Notes under the pieces: generated by a model
What the model was told of the DNA's origin: nothing
What the model saw: the letters and a program-made list of their open reading frames with translations, nothing else
Databases searched by the model: none
Shown: positions 38,918-47,714 of the stretch, piece by piece
Layout of the letters: each line of letters begins with the position of its first letter
How positions within the stretch are numbered: position 1 is the stretch's first letter
Origin: Allohoeflea poritis
GTDB lineage: Bacteria; Pseudomonadota; Alphaproteobacteria; Rhizobiales; Rhizobiaceae
Direction: 5' to 3'
Assembly (NCBI RefSeq): GCF_027889715.1
Contig: NZ_JAPJZH010000010.1
Coordinates: 1-64,000, forward strand
Length of the DNA: 64,000 nt
Position numbers and translations under genes: made by a program

Positions 38918-39682
38918 ATGTGCGGACGATTTTCCCTGACCCAGTCGGCGGACGCACTTGCGGCCTTCTTCGAATTGTCGGAAATCGAACGGCACGAGCC
39001 GCGTTACAATATTGCGCCCACACAGCCGATCCTGATGATTGCGGCCGGCGACGGCGCGGGCCGCCCGCCGGGCACCAATCTGCCGGACCGCCGCGCCTTT
39101 CTGGTGCGCTGGGGCCTTCTGCCCGCGTGGATCAAGGATCCGAAGGATTTCCCGCTGATCATCAACGGGCGCTCCGAAACGGTCCTGCAGAAGGCCTCCT
39201 TCCGCGGGCCGATGCGGCACTGGAGGACACTGGTTCCGGCGTCAGGGTTTTATGAGTGGCGGCGCCAGGGCAGGCGACGGCCCCAGGCCTATTGGGTGCG
39301 TCCGCGCGATGGCGGAATTGTTGCCTTCGCCGGAGTGATGGATTCGCTGCTCGCGGCCGACGGATCGGAGATCGACACCGGCGCGATCTTGACGACGACC
39401 GCAAACAAGACGCTGGAGCACATCCACCATCGCATGCCGGTCGTCATCCATCCCGAGGATTTCAGCCGCTGGCTCGACTGCAAGACGCAGGAGCCGCGCC
39501 ATGTGACCGATCTTCTCGTGCCGGCGAATGAGGATTTCTTCGAAGCCGTCCCTGTCTCGGACAAGGTCAACAAGGTCGCCAATATGGGACCGGACATACA
39601 GGAACCCGTTGACATCGCCGGCGAAACGCCTGAATTAGCGGCCGAAGATCCCGAAGACGGCAATCAATTGTCGCTCTTCTAG
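38918..39682 (+). CDS. SOS response-associated peptidase (SRAP, YedK/HMCES-like)
   Basis: 254 residues. The catalytic cysteine is residue 2 after the initiator (MCGRFSL), which fixes the start at 38918. The partner residues are in RYNIAPTQP, PASGFYEWRR and HHRMPVVI. SRAP proteins cross-link to abasic sites in single-stranded DNA and protect them. The C-terminus after ~residue 215 is an acidic extension. Confidence 0.95.
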   Translation: MCGRFSLTQSADALAAFFELSEIERHEPRYNIAPTQPILMIAAGDGAGRPPGTNLPDRRAFLVRWGLLPAWIKDPKDFPLIINGRSETVLQKASFRGPMRHWRTLVPASGFYEWRRQGRRRPQAYWVRPRDGGIVAFAGVMDSLLAADGSEIDTGAILTTTANKTLEHIHHRMPVVIHPEDFSRWLDCKTQEPRHVTDLLVPANEDFFEAVPVSDKVNKVANMGPDIQEPVDIAGETPELAAEDPEDGNQLSLF

Positions 39683-39715
39683 CGGGCAGCGCTTACACAA
39701 CGTCACGGGAGAAGA

Positions 39716-40345
39716 ATGTTCGACCATCCGATCACCGGAGCGGCGATGGCCGGATTTCTGCTTGGCGGCTCGCTGATCATCGCCATCGGCGCCCAGAATG
39801 CCTTCATCCTGCGTCAGGGCCTTGTGCGTTCGCATGTTTTCGTCGTCTGCCTGATTGCCGCGATTTCCGACGCCCTGCTGATTGCAGCGGGCGTCGCCGG
39901 TCTCGGAACCGTTGTCGCCCGCTCGCCCGTCCTCATCAGTGTCGTCACGCTTGGCGGCGCCCTGTTTTTGTTCGGCTATGCCGTGCTGGCCTTCAGGCGC
40001 GCACTGCACCCGCACGGCCTGGAAGCGTCCAGCAAAACCGCAGCGGGCTTCTGGGCGGCGGTCACCACCTGCTTGGCGCTGACTTTCCTCAATCCGCATG
40101 TCTATCTCGACACGGTCCTGCTGATCGGCGGCCTGTCCGGAGGCTATGAGGGCTCAGCCCGTCTTGCCTTCGGTATCGGCGCGGGCATCGCTTCCTTTGT
40201 GTGGTTCTTCGGCCTCGGATACGGAGCGCGGCTGCTTGCGCCGATCTTCGTGCGGCCCGTGGCCTGGCGCATTTTGGACATCATCATCGGGCTGATCATG
40301 GCTGGACTGGCCGTCGGCCTTTTGCTGCGATACGTCAATTCATGA
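39716..40345 (+). CDS. LysE/ArgO-family amino-acid exporter
   Basis: 209 residues with six membrane helices. The family start GGSLIIAIGAQNAFILRQGL and the later FLNPHVYLDTVLL are those of the LysE/ArgO group, which export basic amino acids such as arginine and lysine. GGGAG precedes the start. It lies directly before the cysS leader region, which has its own promoter. Confidence 0.9.
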   Translation: MFDHPITGAAMAGFLLGGSLIIAIGAQNAFILRQGLVRSHVFVVCLIAAISDALLIAAGVAGLGTVVARSPVLISVVTLGGALFLFGYAVLAFRRALHPHGLEASSKTAAGFWAAVTTCLALTFLNPHVYLDTVLLIGGLSGGYEGSARLAFGIGAGIASFVWFFGLGYGARLLAPIFVRPVAWRILDIIIGLIMAGLAVGLLLRYVNS

Positions 40346-40372
40346 TCGTTTAATGATCGCTGCAGGCATGAC

Positions 40373-40401
40373 TTGACGGCGCGCCCGCGAACGGCGATAA
40401 G
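40373..40401 (+). promoter_or_regulatory. Candidate promoter of the leader-cysS-cimA transcript
   Basis: TTGACG (40373-40378) and GATAAG (40396-40401) are 17 bases apart. The expected start of transcription is near 40408, almost on the A of the leader ATG at 40409, so the leader could be read as a leaderless message. Sequence match only. Confidence 0.55.
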
Positions 40402-40408
40402 TTGCGCC

Positions 40409-40465
40409 ATGAAAACGCTTCGCGGCTCCGCCGCAATTTGCATCATCTGCATCATTATCAGCTAG
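40409..40465 (+). CDS. Ile/Cys leader peptide (putative attenuator) upstream of cysS
   Basis: 18-codon frame, MKTLRGSAAICIICIIIS. Codons 10-17 are all isoleucine or cysteine: six Ile (ATT or ATC) and two Cys (both TGC). Cys is rare in proteins, so the run is unlikely to be chance. No ribosome binding site precedes the ATG, but the predicted start of transcription falls on it. The next genes are cysS (Cys-tRNA synthetase) and cimA (isoleucine precursor). A leader that stalls at low charged tRNA-Cys or tRNA-Ile is the natural reading. Too short for ordinary gene finding; entirely inferred. Confidence 0.6.
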   Translation: MKTLRGSAAICIICIIIS

Positions 40466-40525
40466 CCATCCGCTGGCCTGGCCGTTTTCGTCTCAAATCC
40501 GTGCAAAGACAAACGCCCTGGCCAG
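40437..40525 (+). promoter_or_regulatory. Candidate alternative RNA structures of the cysS leader
   Basis: GCTAGC (40461-40466, containing the leader stop) pairs with GCTGGC (40472-40477), loop 5, one G-U pair. TTTGCAT (40437-40443, within the Ile/Cys codons) can pair with GTGCAAA (40501-40507). CTGGCC (40473-40478) can pair with GGCCAG (40520-40525). The first and third exclude each other. No classic T-rich terminator is seen; TTTT at 40485-40488 follows the first hairpin by 7 bases. Control may act on transcription or on access to the cysS ribosome site AAGGGAG. Confidence 0.4.
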
Positions 40526-40546
40526 AGGCACAAGGGAGTTTGACCT

Positions 40547-41917
40547 ATGGGCGACCGACGCCTTCAACTGCACAACACGCTGACGCGCGAAAAGGAAGAT
40601 TTTGCCCCGATCGACCCGACGAATGTGCGTATGTATGTTTGCGGTCCGACGGTCTACGACTTCGCGCATATCGGCAATGCGCGCCCGGTCATCGTGTTCG
40701 ATCTCCTTTTCCGGCTGCTGCGGCACCATTTCGGCGCGGAAAACGTCACCTATGTGCGCAACATCACCGATGTCGACGACAAGATAAATGCCCGCGCCGC
40801 CCGGGATCATCCGGACAAGCCGCTCAACGATGCGATTGCGCTGGTAACGGCCAAGACGGCCGATCAGTTCCACGCCGATGTCGGACAGCTCGGTTGCCTC
40901 GAGCCGGATTTCGAACCGCGGGCGACGGACAACATCCCGCAGATGATCGAGATGATCGGCGTGCTTCTGGAGAAGGGCCACGCCTACGAGGCGGGCGGCG
41001 AGGTTCTTTTCGACGTCACATCGACACCGAAATATGGCGAACTTTCGCATCGCAAGCTGGAGGATCAGCAAGCCGGCGCACGCATAGCCGTTGAGGACCA
41101 CAAAAGGAATCCCGGCGACTTCGTCCTGTGGAAGCAGTCGGCGGAAGATGAGCCCGGCTGGCCTTCACCCTGGGGCGTTGGCCGCCCGGGCTGGCATATC
41201 GAGTGCTCGGCCATGAGCGAGCGCTATCTGGGAAAGGTCTTTGACATTCATGGCGGCGGCCTCGATCTGATTTTCCCGCACCATGAGAACGAGATCGCCC
41301 AGTCTTGCTGCGCCAATGGCACCGAGCGCATGGCGAATATCTGGATGCACAACGGCTTCCTCCAGGTGGAGGGTCAGAAGATGTCCAAGAGCCTTGGTAA
41401 CTTCGTCACCATCCACGAATTGCTGGCCGGCGACACATTCGGCGCACGAAGCTGGCCGGGCGAGGTGCTGCGGCTGGCTATGCTGATGACCCATTATCGC
41501 GAGCCGATCGACTTCTCGAAGCGCAAGCTCGAAGAGGCCGAGCGGCTTTTGGAGAAATTCGCCCGCCGCGCCGGGGATGCGGCCGACGACGGGCTGCCGG
41601 ACGCCGAAGTGATCGACGCGCTGTCCGACGATCTCAATTTTCCCGGTGTGCTGGCACGATTGAGCGCGCTCGACGGAGCGGCGCTGGCATCGACACTCAG
41701 GATGCTCGGCTTTTCCGCCTACAGGCAGGCGAAGACGACCGATGTCGATGAGGCGGTGATTGCGGAGCGCATCGCCACCCGGCTCGCCTTCATTCGCGAC
41801 AAGGACTGGGCGAGCGCCGATGCTATCCGCGATGAACTGGCCTCGAGCGGCATCCAGCTCAAGGACGGCAAGGATCCGGAGACCGGAGACCGCGTAACCA
41901 CATGGGAAGTGCTTTAG
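40547..41917 (+). CDS. cysS: Cysteinyl-tRNA synthetase
   Basis: 456 residues, class I synthetase. The HIGH-type motif is in [11 protein letters not shown], zinc-site residues lie in [11 protein letters not shown] and HIECSAMS, and KMSKSLGN is present near residue 277. It charges tRNA-Cys in the cytoplasm. AAGGGAG lies about eight bases before the ATG. It is preceded by the Ile/Cys leader and followed after 46 bases by cimA. Confidence 0.97.
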   Translation: MGDRRLQLHNTLTREKEDFAPIDPTNVRMYVCGPTVYDFAHIGNARPVIVFDLLFRLLRHHFGAENVTYVRNITDVDDKINARAARDHPDKPLNDAIALVTAKTADQFHADVGQLGCLEPDFEPRATDNIPQMIEMIGVLLEKGHAYEAGGEVLFDVTSTPKYGELSHRKLEDQQAGARIAVEDHKRNPGDFVLWKQSAEDEPGWPSPWGVGRPGWHIECSAMSERYLGKVFDIHGGGLDLIFPHHENEIAQSCCANGTERMANIWMHNGFLQVEGQKMSKSLGNFVTIHELLAGDTFGARSWPGEVLRLAMLMTHYREPIDFSKRKLEEAERLLEKFARRAGDAADDGLPDAEVIDALSDDLNFPGVLARLSALDGAALASTLRMLGFSAYRQAKTTDVDEAVIAERIATRLAFIRDKDWASADAIRDELASSGIQLKDGKDPETGDRVTTWEVL

Positions 41918-41963
41918 CGGCCGCCCGGAAGGCCGTCCGAACGATGAACAGGCGAACGAGACA

Positions 41964-43565
41964 ATGAGTCAGCGCGAGAAGATCTACCTATTCGACACCA
42001 CATTGCGGGACGGGCAGCAGACGCCCGGCATCGATTTCGGCGTCGAGGACAAGATTGCCATCGCCAAGCTGCTCGATGAGTTCGGCGTCGATTATGTGGA
42101 GGGCGGCTATCCGGGCGCCAATCCGACCGACACCGCCTTCTTCGAGAAGAACCGCATGAAGAGTGCCTCCTTTGTCGCCTTCGGCATGACAAAGCGGGCA
42201 GGCGTATCCGCCTCCAACGATCCGGGTGTATCGGCGCTGCTGCAGTCGCGGAGCGACGCCGTGTGTTTCGTGGCCAAGAGCTGGGACTACCATGTCGACG
42301 TAGCGCTTGGCATCACCAATGAGGAGAACCTCGAGGGGATCACGGCGTCCGTCGAGGCGACGGTTGCCGCCGGCAAGGAGGCAATGGTCGACTGCGAGCA
42401 TTTCTTCGACGGCTACAAGGCCAATGCCGACTATGCGCTGGCCTGCGCGCGGGCGGCCTATGATGCCGGCGCGCGCTGGGTGGTGCTTTGCGACACCAAT
42501 GGCGGCACGCAGCCGGCGGAAGTTGCGAAGATTGTCAGTGCGGTTATCGCTGCCGGCATCCCGGGGGATCATCTCGGCATTCACGCGCACAACGACACAG
42601 GGCAGGCCGTCGCCAATTCGCTGGCGGCCGTCGATGCCGGCGTACGTCAGGTGCAGGGAACGCTCAACGGCATCGGCGAGCGCTGCGGCAATGCCAATCT
42701 TGTGACTCTGATCCCGACGCTGGTGCTGAAGCCGCTTTGGAACAGCCGGTTCATGACCGAGATCGATGCGGACAAGCTCAAGCAGTTGACGCGCATCTCC
42801 CATGCCTTCGATGAACTGCTGAACCGGTCTCCCGAGCCGCAGTCTCCCTATGTCGGCGCTTCCTCCTTCGCCACCAAGGCCGGCATCCACGCCTCGGCGC
42901 TCCTGAAGGATCCGCGCACCTATGAGCATGTGGAGCCGGATGCCGTGGGCAACCAGCGCAAGGTCATGGTCTCCGACCAGGGCGGAAAGTCCAATTTCAT
43001 CAACGAGTTGAACCGGCGTGGCATCGAGGTCTCCAAGGACAATCCGCGCCTCGACCGGCTGATCTCCATCGTCAAGGAACACGAGGCCGCCGGCTATGCC
43101 TATGAGGGCGCCGATGCCAGTTTCGAACTGCTGGCGCGGCGCACGCTTGGCCGGGTGCCGGAGTTCTTCAAGGTGGACAGTTTCCGCGTCATGGTGGAGC
43201 GCCGTTTCGACGCCAACGGAAATCTGAAGACCATTTCGGAAGCCATCGTCAAGGTGGAGATCGACGGCGAGACCAAGATGTCCGTATCCGAGGGTCATGG
43301 TCCGGTCAACGCGCTCGATATCGCCCTGCGCAAGGATCTCGGCAAATACCAGGCCGAAATCGAGGATCTCGAACTGACGGACTACAAGGTGCGAATCCTC
43401 AATGGCGGCACGGAAGCGATCACACGGGTGCTTATCGAGTCGCGCGACCAGAGCGGCGAGCGCTGGTGGACCGTCGGCGTATCGCACAACATCATTGATG
43501 CGTCCTTCCAGGCGTTGATGGATTCGGTGACCTACAAACTGCTCAAAATGCGCAAGGATGGATGA
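41964..43565 (+). CDS. cimA: (R)-citramalate synthase
   Basis: 533 residues of the TIGR00977-type family. The DRE-TIM metallolyase start YLFDTTLRDGQQTPGIDF, the metal ligands HAHNDTGQAVANSL and a C-terminal LeuA dimer/regulatory domain are present. It condenses pyruvate and acetyl-CoA to citramalate, feeding 2-oxobutyrate and isoleucine. The last ~130 residues probably bind isoleucine as feedback inhibitor. The pair cysS-cimA with an Ile/Cys leader is discussed in the findings. Confidence 0.92.
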   Translation: MSQREKIYLFDTTLRDGQQTPGIDFGVEDKIAIAKLLDEFGVDYVEGGYPGANPTDTAFFEKNRMKSASFVAFGMTKRAGVSASNDPGVSALLQSRSDAVCFVAKSWDYHVDVALGITNEENLEGITASVEATVAAGKEAMVDCEHFFDGYKANADYALACARAAYDAGARWVVLCDTNGGTQPAEVAKIVSAVIAAGIPGDHLGIHAHNDTGQAVANSLAAVDAGVRQVQGTLNGIGERCGNANLVTLIPTLVLKPLWNSRFMTEIDADKLKQLTRISHAFDELLNRSPEPQSPYVGASSFATKAGIHASALLKDPRTYEHVEPDAVGNQRKVMVSDQGGKSNFINELNRRGIEVSKDNPRLDRLISIVKEHEAAGYAYEGADASFELLARRTLGRVPEFFKVDSFRVMVERRFDANGNLKTISEAIVKVEIDGETKMSVSEGHGPVNALDIALRKDLGKYQAEIEDLELTDYKVRILNGGTEAITRVLIESRDQSGERWWTVGVSHNIIDASFQALMDSVTYKLLKMRKDG

Positions 43566-43596
43566 ACCTGCTTGCCATTATTTTGTGCATGTGATT

Positions 43597-43627
43597 GCGT
43601 GATGCGCCGGCCTGGTGCCGGTCACGC
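43597..43627 (+). terminator. Hairpin after cimA
   Basis: GCGTGA (43597-43602) with TCACGC (43622-43627), and CCGGC (43607-43611) with GCCGG (43617-43621), give a strong stem with a 4-base bulge, 32 bases after the cimA stop. No T tract follows, so it may be a transcript-end stabiliser rather than an intrinsic terminator. Confidence 0.45.
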
Positions 43628-43706
43628 GATCATGGGGATATTCACGGCCGCTTGATTCATTTTATCCGCCTGATATTCCAAGCTTTTGAATCTGAATAGA
43701 AATGGC

Positions 43707-44642
43707 ATGGCCATGAACGGCACGGAGCCAGACAATACGGCAGCACGCGGATTTGCCTTCGGGATCAGCGCCTATCTGATGTGGGGCCTTCTGCCGTTCT
43801 ACATGAAGGCTGTCGATCACGTGCCGGCGATTGAGGTCGTTGCATACCGCATTCTGTGGTCAATCCCGGTCGCCGGTCTGATCATCCTTTGGATGGGCCG
43901 CACGGCCGATCTGAAACATGCCGTCAGGAACCCGAGAGTGCTGGCGATGGCCGGGCTGACGGCGACCCTGATCGCCATCAACTGGGGCATTTACACCTGG
44001 GCGGTCGCCAATGAGCGCACGGTTGAGACGGCCCTCGGCTATTACATCAATCCGATCGTCAGCATCATGCTCGGCGCGCTGTTCCTGGGCGAACGCTTCA
44101 CGAAGCCGCAACTGGCGGCCATCTTCCTGGCGGTCCTCGCGGTTGCCGTGTTGACCTATGATGCCGGCGGGCTCCCCTGGGTGTCGCTTTCCCTTGCGTT
44201 CAGCTTCGGTATCTACGGTTATTTCCGCAAGACGATGCCGATCGGGCCGTCCCAGGGCTTTTTCCTTGAAGTCGTGCTTTTGAGCCTGCCGTCGCTGTTC
44301 ATTCTGCTGGCGCTGGACATCGAGGGGATGGGTCATTTCATGGCGGGCAACACCTTTGACACGATGCTCATGATGTTTGCCGGTCCGGCCACGGCGCTGC
44401 CGCTGATCAGTTATGCGCTGGGCGCCAGGATGCTGCGGCTCTCCACCATGGGGCTGATGCAATATGTGGCGCCGACCCTTATTTTTCTCATTGCCGTCTT
44501 CGTCTTCCGCGAGCCGTTTTCATCATGGCAGCTGCTGGCCTTCGTGCTGATCTGGTCGGCGCTGGCGCTCTATAGCTGGTCGAGCATCCGCGATATCCGT
44601 GAACGGGCACGGACGGAAAAGGCGCATGCGGCAGGAGAGTAG
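43707..44642 (+). CDS. rarD: RarD-type EamA transporter
   Basis: 311 residues with about ten membrane helices (GISAYLMWGLLPFYMKAVDH at the start, then WGIYTWAVANERTVETALGY). This is the RarD group of the drug/metabolite exporter superfamily; E. coli RarD is linked to chloramphenicol sensitivity, substrate unknown. Starts at 43707 and 43713 are both possible, neither with a strong ribosome site. Confidence 0.88.
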   Translation: MAMNGTEPDNTAARGFAFGISAYLMWGLLPFYMKAVDHVPAIEVVAYRILWSIPVAGLIILWMGRTADLKHAVRNPRVLAMAGLTATLIAINWGIYTWAVANERTVETALGYYINPIVSIMLGALFLGERFTKPQLAAIFLAVLAVAVLTYDAGGLPWVSLSLAFSFGIYGYFRKTMPIGPSQGFFLEVVLLSLPSLFILLALDIEGMGHFMAGNTFDTMLMMFAGPATALPLISYALGARMLRLSTMGLMQYVAPTLIFLIAVFVFREPFSSWQLLAFVLIWSALALYSWSSIRDIRERARTEKAHAAGE

Positions 44643-44646
44643 GTCC

Positions 44647-45393
44647 ATGGCAAAGGTGGCGGTCATAACCGGGGCAGGGCGCGGCATTGGCGCAGCAACG
44701 GCGATCCTTGCCGCGCAACACGGTTACGATGTCTGCGTCAACTATGCCGCCAATGCCGAAGCGGCTGAGCAGACCGCTGACGCGTGCAGGAAACACGGTG
44801 CGAAGGCGATTGCCATGCGGGCAGATGTCGCGTCTCCGGAAGAAGTGACGCATTTGTTCGAGCGCTGCGACAGCGAACTCGGATCGCCGGCTTTGCTCGT
44901 CAACAATGCCGGGGTGATCGGTGGCGCGACGACGGTTGAAAATCTTGCCAGTGAGGTTCTGCGGCGCACCTTCGCCGTCAATGTCGAAGGCGCATTCTAC
45001 TGTGCGCGAGAAGCCTTAAGGCGCATGTCGAACCGGAACGGCGGCAGCGGCGGCGTTATCGTCAACATCTCCTCGATCGCCGCGACGCTCGGCAGTCCCG
45101 GCGAATATGTGCACTACGCGGCCTCGAAAGCGGCTCTCGACACAATGACCGTCGGTCTTGCCAAGGAGGTCGGGCCGCTCGGCATCCGGGTCAATGCGAT
45201 ACAGGCCGGTACGGTCGATACGGACATCCACAAGACCGGCGGCAATCCGGATAGGCCGGCAAATGTGGCCAGGGCATCGCCACTCGGCCGGGTTGCGACG
45301 CCCATGGATATCGCCGAGGCCGTTCTGTGGCTTGCCTCCGAAAAGGCTGGCTATGCGACCGGAACGATTCTGCGTCTCGGTGGAGGGCTTTAG
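44647..45393 (+). CDS. Short-chain dehydrogenase/reductase
   Basis: 248 residues. The NAD(P) fingerprint TGAGRGIGAATA, the serine in NISSIAATLGS and the catalytic YAASKAALDT lie in the usual order. GGAG lies upstream of the start at 44647, five bases after rarD. It is FabG-like, but no neighbour fixes the substrate. Confidence 0.92.
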   Translation: MAKVAVITGAGRGIGAATAILAAQHGYDVCVNYAANAEAAEQTADACRKHGAKAIAMRADVASPEEVTHLFERCDSELGSPALLVNNAGVIGGATTVENLASEVLRRTFAVNVEGAFYCAREALRRMSNRNGGSGGVIVNISSIAATLGSPGEYVHYAASKAALDTMTVGLAKEVGPLGIRVNAIQAGTVDTDIHKTGGNPDRPANVARASPLGRVATPMDIAEAVLWLASEKAGYATGTILRLGGGL

Positions 45394-45508
45394 GTCGCAG
45401 TGACAATTTCAACATTCGCTGTTCCCAATGAGGCACCTGCACAATCGCAGCGTGATCCGATATCTTCGGCGATCTCAAATTGGCAGCGGGTTCGAGGAGT
45501 ACAAAGCC

Positions 45509-46675
45509 ATGGAGACAAACCGGCCCGGAAGCATAAGGGAAAATCCCGGGCATAGCAGAACCTGCAGGTCCTGGATCGGTGTTGCGGCTTGCGTGTTTGT
45601 TTTTCTGCCGTTGTTCGGCGCTCCTGCGACGGCCAGCGACAGTGCAGCCGATACAAGCGAAAACAAGAAGGCCGAACTTCCGCGCGTTGCAATCGTGACA
45701 ACCGGCGGAACGATTGCCGAAAAGGTCGGATGCGGCTCCGCAGGCGCGGTGCCTGCGGTATCGGGAAGCGCACTTGTTCAATCGGTTCCGGGCCTCTCCG
45801 ATATTGCGCGTATCGAGGTAACGGACCTCATGAACGAAGATTCTTCGCAGATGAAGCCGTCGGACTGGCTGCATCTCCACTGCATCGTGAGGCACATATT
45901 GGACCGCGAGGAAATATCGGGTGTGGTCGTCACCCACGGCACGGATACGATGGCCGAGGCAGCCTTTCTGCTGGACGTGCTTTTGACATCGAACAAGCCG
46001 GTGGTCTTTACCGGCGCCATGCGCACCGCATCGGATGCCGGCTCGGACGGTCCCGGAAATCTGCTCAATGCCGTCCGTCAGGTCCTGTTGTCCTCTGACA
46101 GGAACTGGGGCGTCACCGTCACCTTGAACGGCTACATCAATGCCGCGCGCAGTGCGCGCAAGACGCAGACAACCAATGTTCAGACCTTCACATCCGGCGA
46201 AAAAGGCTATCTAGGCTATCTGTATGATGGCCAGCTTGTTCAGTTCAACCAGCCAGCCCAACGGGTGCAGGTGGAGCTGACCGGCAATCATTCGGCCACT
46301 CCGCCATATATTCCGATCCTGAAGGACTATTCCGGCTCGGACGGACGCTTTATCCGACACGCGCTCGAAACCGGAGCGCAGGGCATCGTGGTCGAAGGCG
46401 TCGGAGCCGGCAATGTCAATCGGGAGACCTACCAGGCCATGCTGGAGGCCAAAAAGCGCGGGCTGCCGGTTGTGATCGCGACCCGCGTGCCGAACGGTTC
46501 AGTGGAGCCCGTCTATGGTGACGAGGGCGGCGGCGCGGCACTCAAGAAGGCCGGTGTGATCCTGGCCGGCGATCTGCCGGCGGAAAAGGCGCGTCTGCTT
46601 CTGATGGTCGGCCTCATGCGATACGGGAACGATCCGGGTAAGCTGAACGCCCTTTTCGGGGAATTGTATCGATGA
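45509..46675 (+). CDS. Secreted type II-like L-asparaginase
   Basis: 388 residues from ATG 45509, with GAGGAG upstream. A signal peptide (WIGVAACVFVFLPLFGAPATA) leads to the asparaginase fold. The nucleophile loop is TTGGTIAEK and the second motif GVVVTHGTDTMAEAA. The usual TGGTIAG is altered to TGGTIAE. The enzyme hydrolyses asparagine, and possibly glutamine, in the periplasm. Confidence 0.9.
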   Translation: METNRPGSIRENPGHSRTCRSWIGVAACVFVFLPLFGAPATASDSAADTSENKKAELPRVAIVTTGGTIAEKVGCGSAGAVPAVSGSALVQSVPGLSDIARIEVTDLMNEDSSQMKPSDWLHLHCIVRHILDREEISGVVVTHGTDTMAEAAFLLDVLLTSNKPVVFTGAMRTASDAGSDGPGNLLNAVRQVLLSSDRNWGVTVTLNGYINAARSARKTQTTNVQTFTSGEKGYLGYLYDGQLVQFNQPAQRVQVELTGNHSATPPYIPILKDYSGSDGRFIRHALETGAQGIVVEGVGAGNVNRETYQAMLEAKKRGLPVVIATRVPNGSVEPVYGDEGGGAALKKAGVILAGDLPAEKARLLLMVGLMRYGNDPGKLNALFGELYR

Positions 46676-47162
46676 CTGCCCGCCGAAACAGGGCAGGCAA
46701 GCCGTGATGCAGAACATCGTGAAGCTTTGACTCTGTGTTCGATTTTCCGCAATTGAATCATAGTCTTTCGCCAGACACGCCTGCCCCGGACATCAAGCAT
46801 TCCTGACCCATATCGGAAAACGGACCTTGAGGCACAACGCGCGAACGGCCGGAGAGAGCCAATGCTGTAAGTTCGTTGAGAAGCAACGAATGGTGACTTT
46901 CGCCGAATTCGCCCAATCTGCTTGTCATCTTCGATGATAATCCCGCGCCCGCATCAATAAACGCGGCCAAGCGATGGTGTCGCGCTCTAAGACCGACCGC
47001 AATCGGGTCACCGCGCCGATCTTCCTGCTAGTCTCGCGGGTCAAACTGTCGAAGCGGCTAGATCTGGATCGCGATGCCGAACGTGCGCTAGACAGTGTAC
47101 CGAGGTTGATCGTGGCGAACTGGATGGAGGGGAAACTCAGTTAGGATCGGAATTGCCAAAGA
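46676..47162. other. Gene-poor region after the asparaginase gene
   Basis: 487 bases with no gene I can support. The least weak frame, 46974-47144 plus, encodes 56 residues (starting MVSRSKTDRNRVTAPIFLLV), has no ribosome site and no recognised family. A CTGCCC/GGGCAG hairpin lies at about 46677-46697, right after the asparaginase stop, without a T tract. The base composition is less GC-rich than the surrounding genes. Confidence 0.5.
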
Positions 47163-47714
47163 TCATCGCCGGTAAGTTGAAAGGTCCACAACTTTGTCAC
47201 ATCGTTCTCCGAACAGCTCAACGGCGTGATCGACAGCCGTATCGCTCGCCAAAACCTCGGCGTCTGAGAACACGTCAATGCATGTTTGAAGCCTTCTATC
47301 ATCTCTGGCACGTCCATCATCAAACAACTGGCGCTTCTTGGCTCCCATTCCAAACCCGAGAAAAAGCACAACGACAAACGCTCCTAAGAGAAATGGTGTG
47401 ATCTTTGCTGGCTGCCGTTCTAGGCCAAAAAAATACAAGACCGCACCGCTTAGAAAGGCGAGTACGGCTGGTATGACATCGCCAACCACCCCATCTCTGC
47501 TGTTGCCGCCTGCGTAGCCGGTGAGCCCACCAAGTAATGCGACCGCAAGTATCATCCAAAAAGCGACGAGCGCCTCGACCCTGTTGTTTGGCTTGTGGGA
47601 GATTGCGCACAAAATCCAAAAGACAATGCCCACTCCTAAAGAAACAATAAAGAAGTTGAAGAATACTCGAAAGGCAGACAGGTATATTTCGGAACCAAAG
47701 AAAATATCAGTCAT
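47163..47714 (-). CDS. Unknown four-helix membrane protein
   Basis: 183 residues. Four hydrophobic segments at ~12-37, 46-68, 75-97 and 104-122 form a membrane block, followed by a ~60-residue charged tail with two cysteines (LQTCIDVF, GERCDKVV) that likely lies in the cytoplasm. Its ATG overlaps the stop of the preceding secreted-protein gene (TGATG), which implies translational coupling and a joint function. I recognise no family. It lies in a less GC-rich patch, perhaps acquired. Confidence 0.65.
   Translation of the reverse strand: MTDIFFGSEIYLSAFRVFFNFFIVSLGVGIVFWILCAISHKPNNRVEALVAFWMILAVALLGGLTGYAGGNSRDGVVGDVIPAVLAFLSGAVLYFFGLERQPAKITPFLLGAFVVVLFLGFGMGAKKRQLFDDGRARDDRRLQTCIDVFSDAEVLASDTAVDHAVELFGERCDKVVDLSTYRR

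Noticed and set aside
41988-43487. 499-codon minus-strand frame opposite cimA
   Set aside because: Shadow of a clear citramalate synthase.
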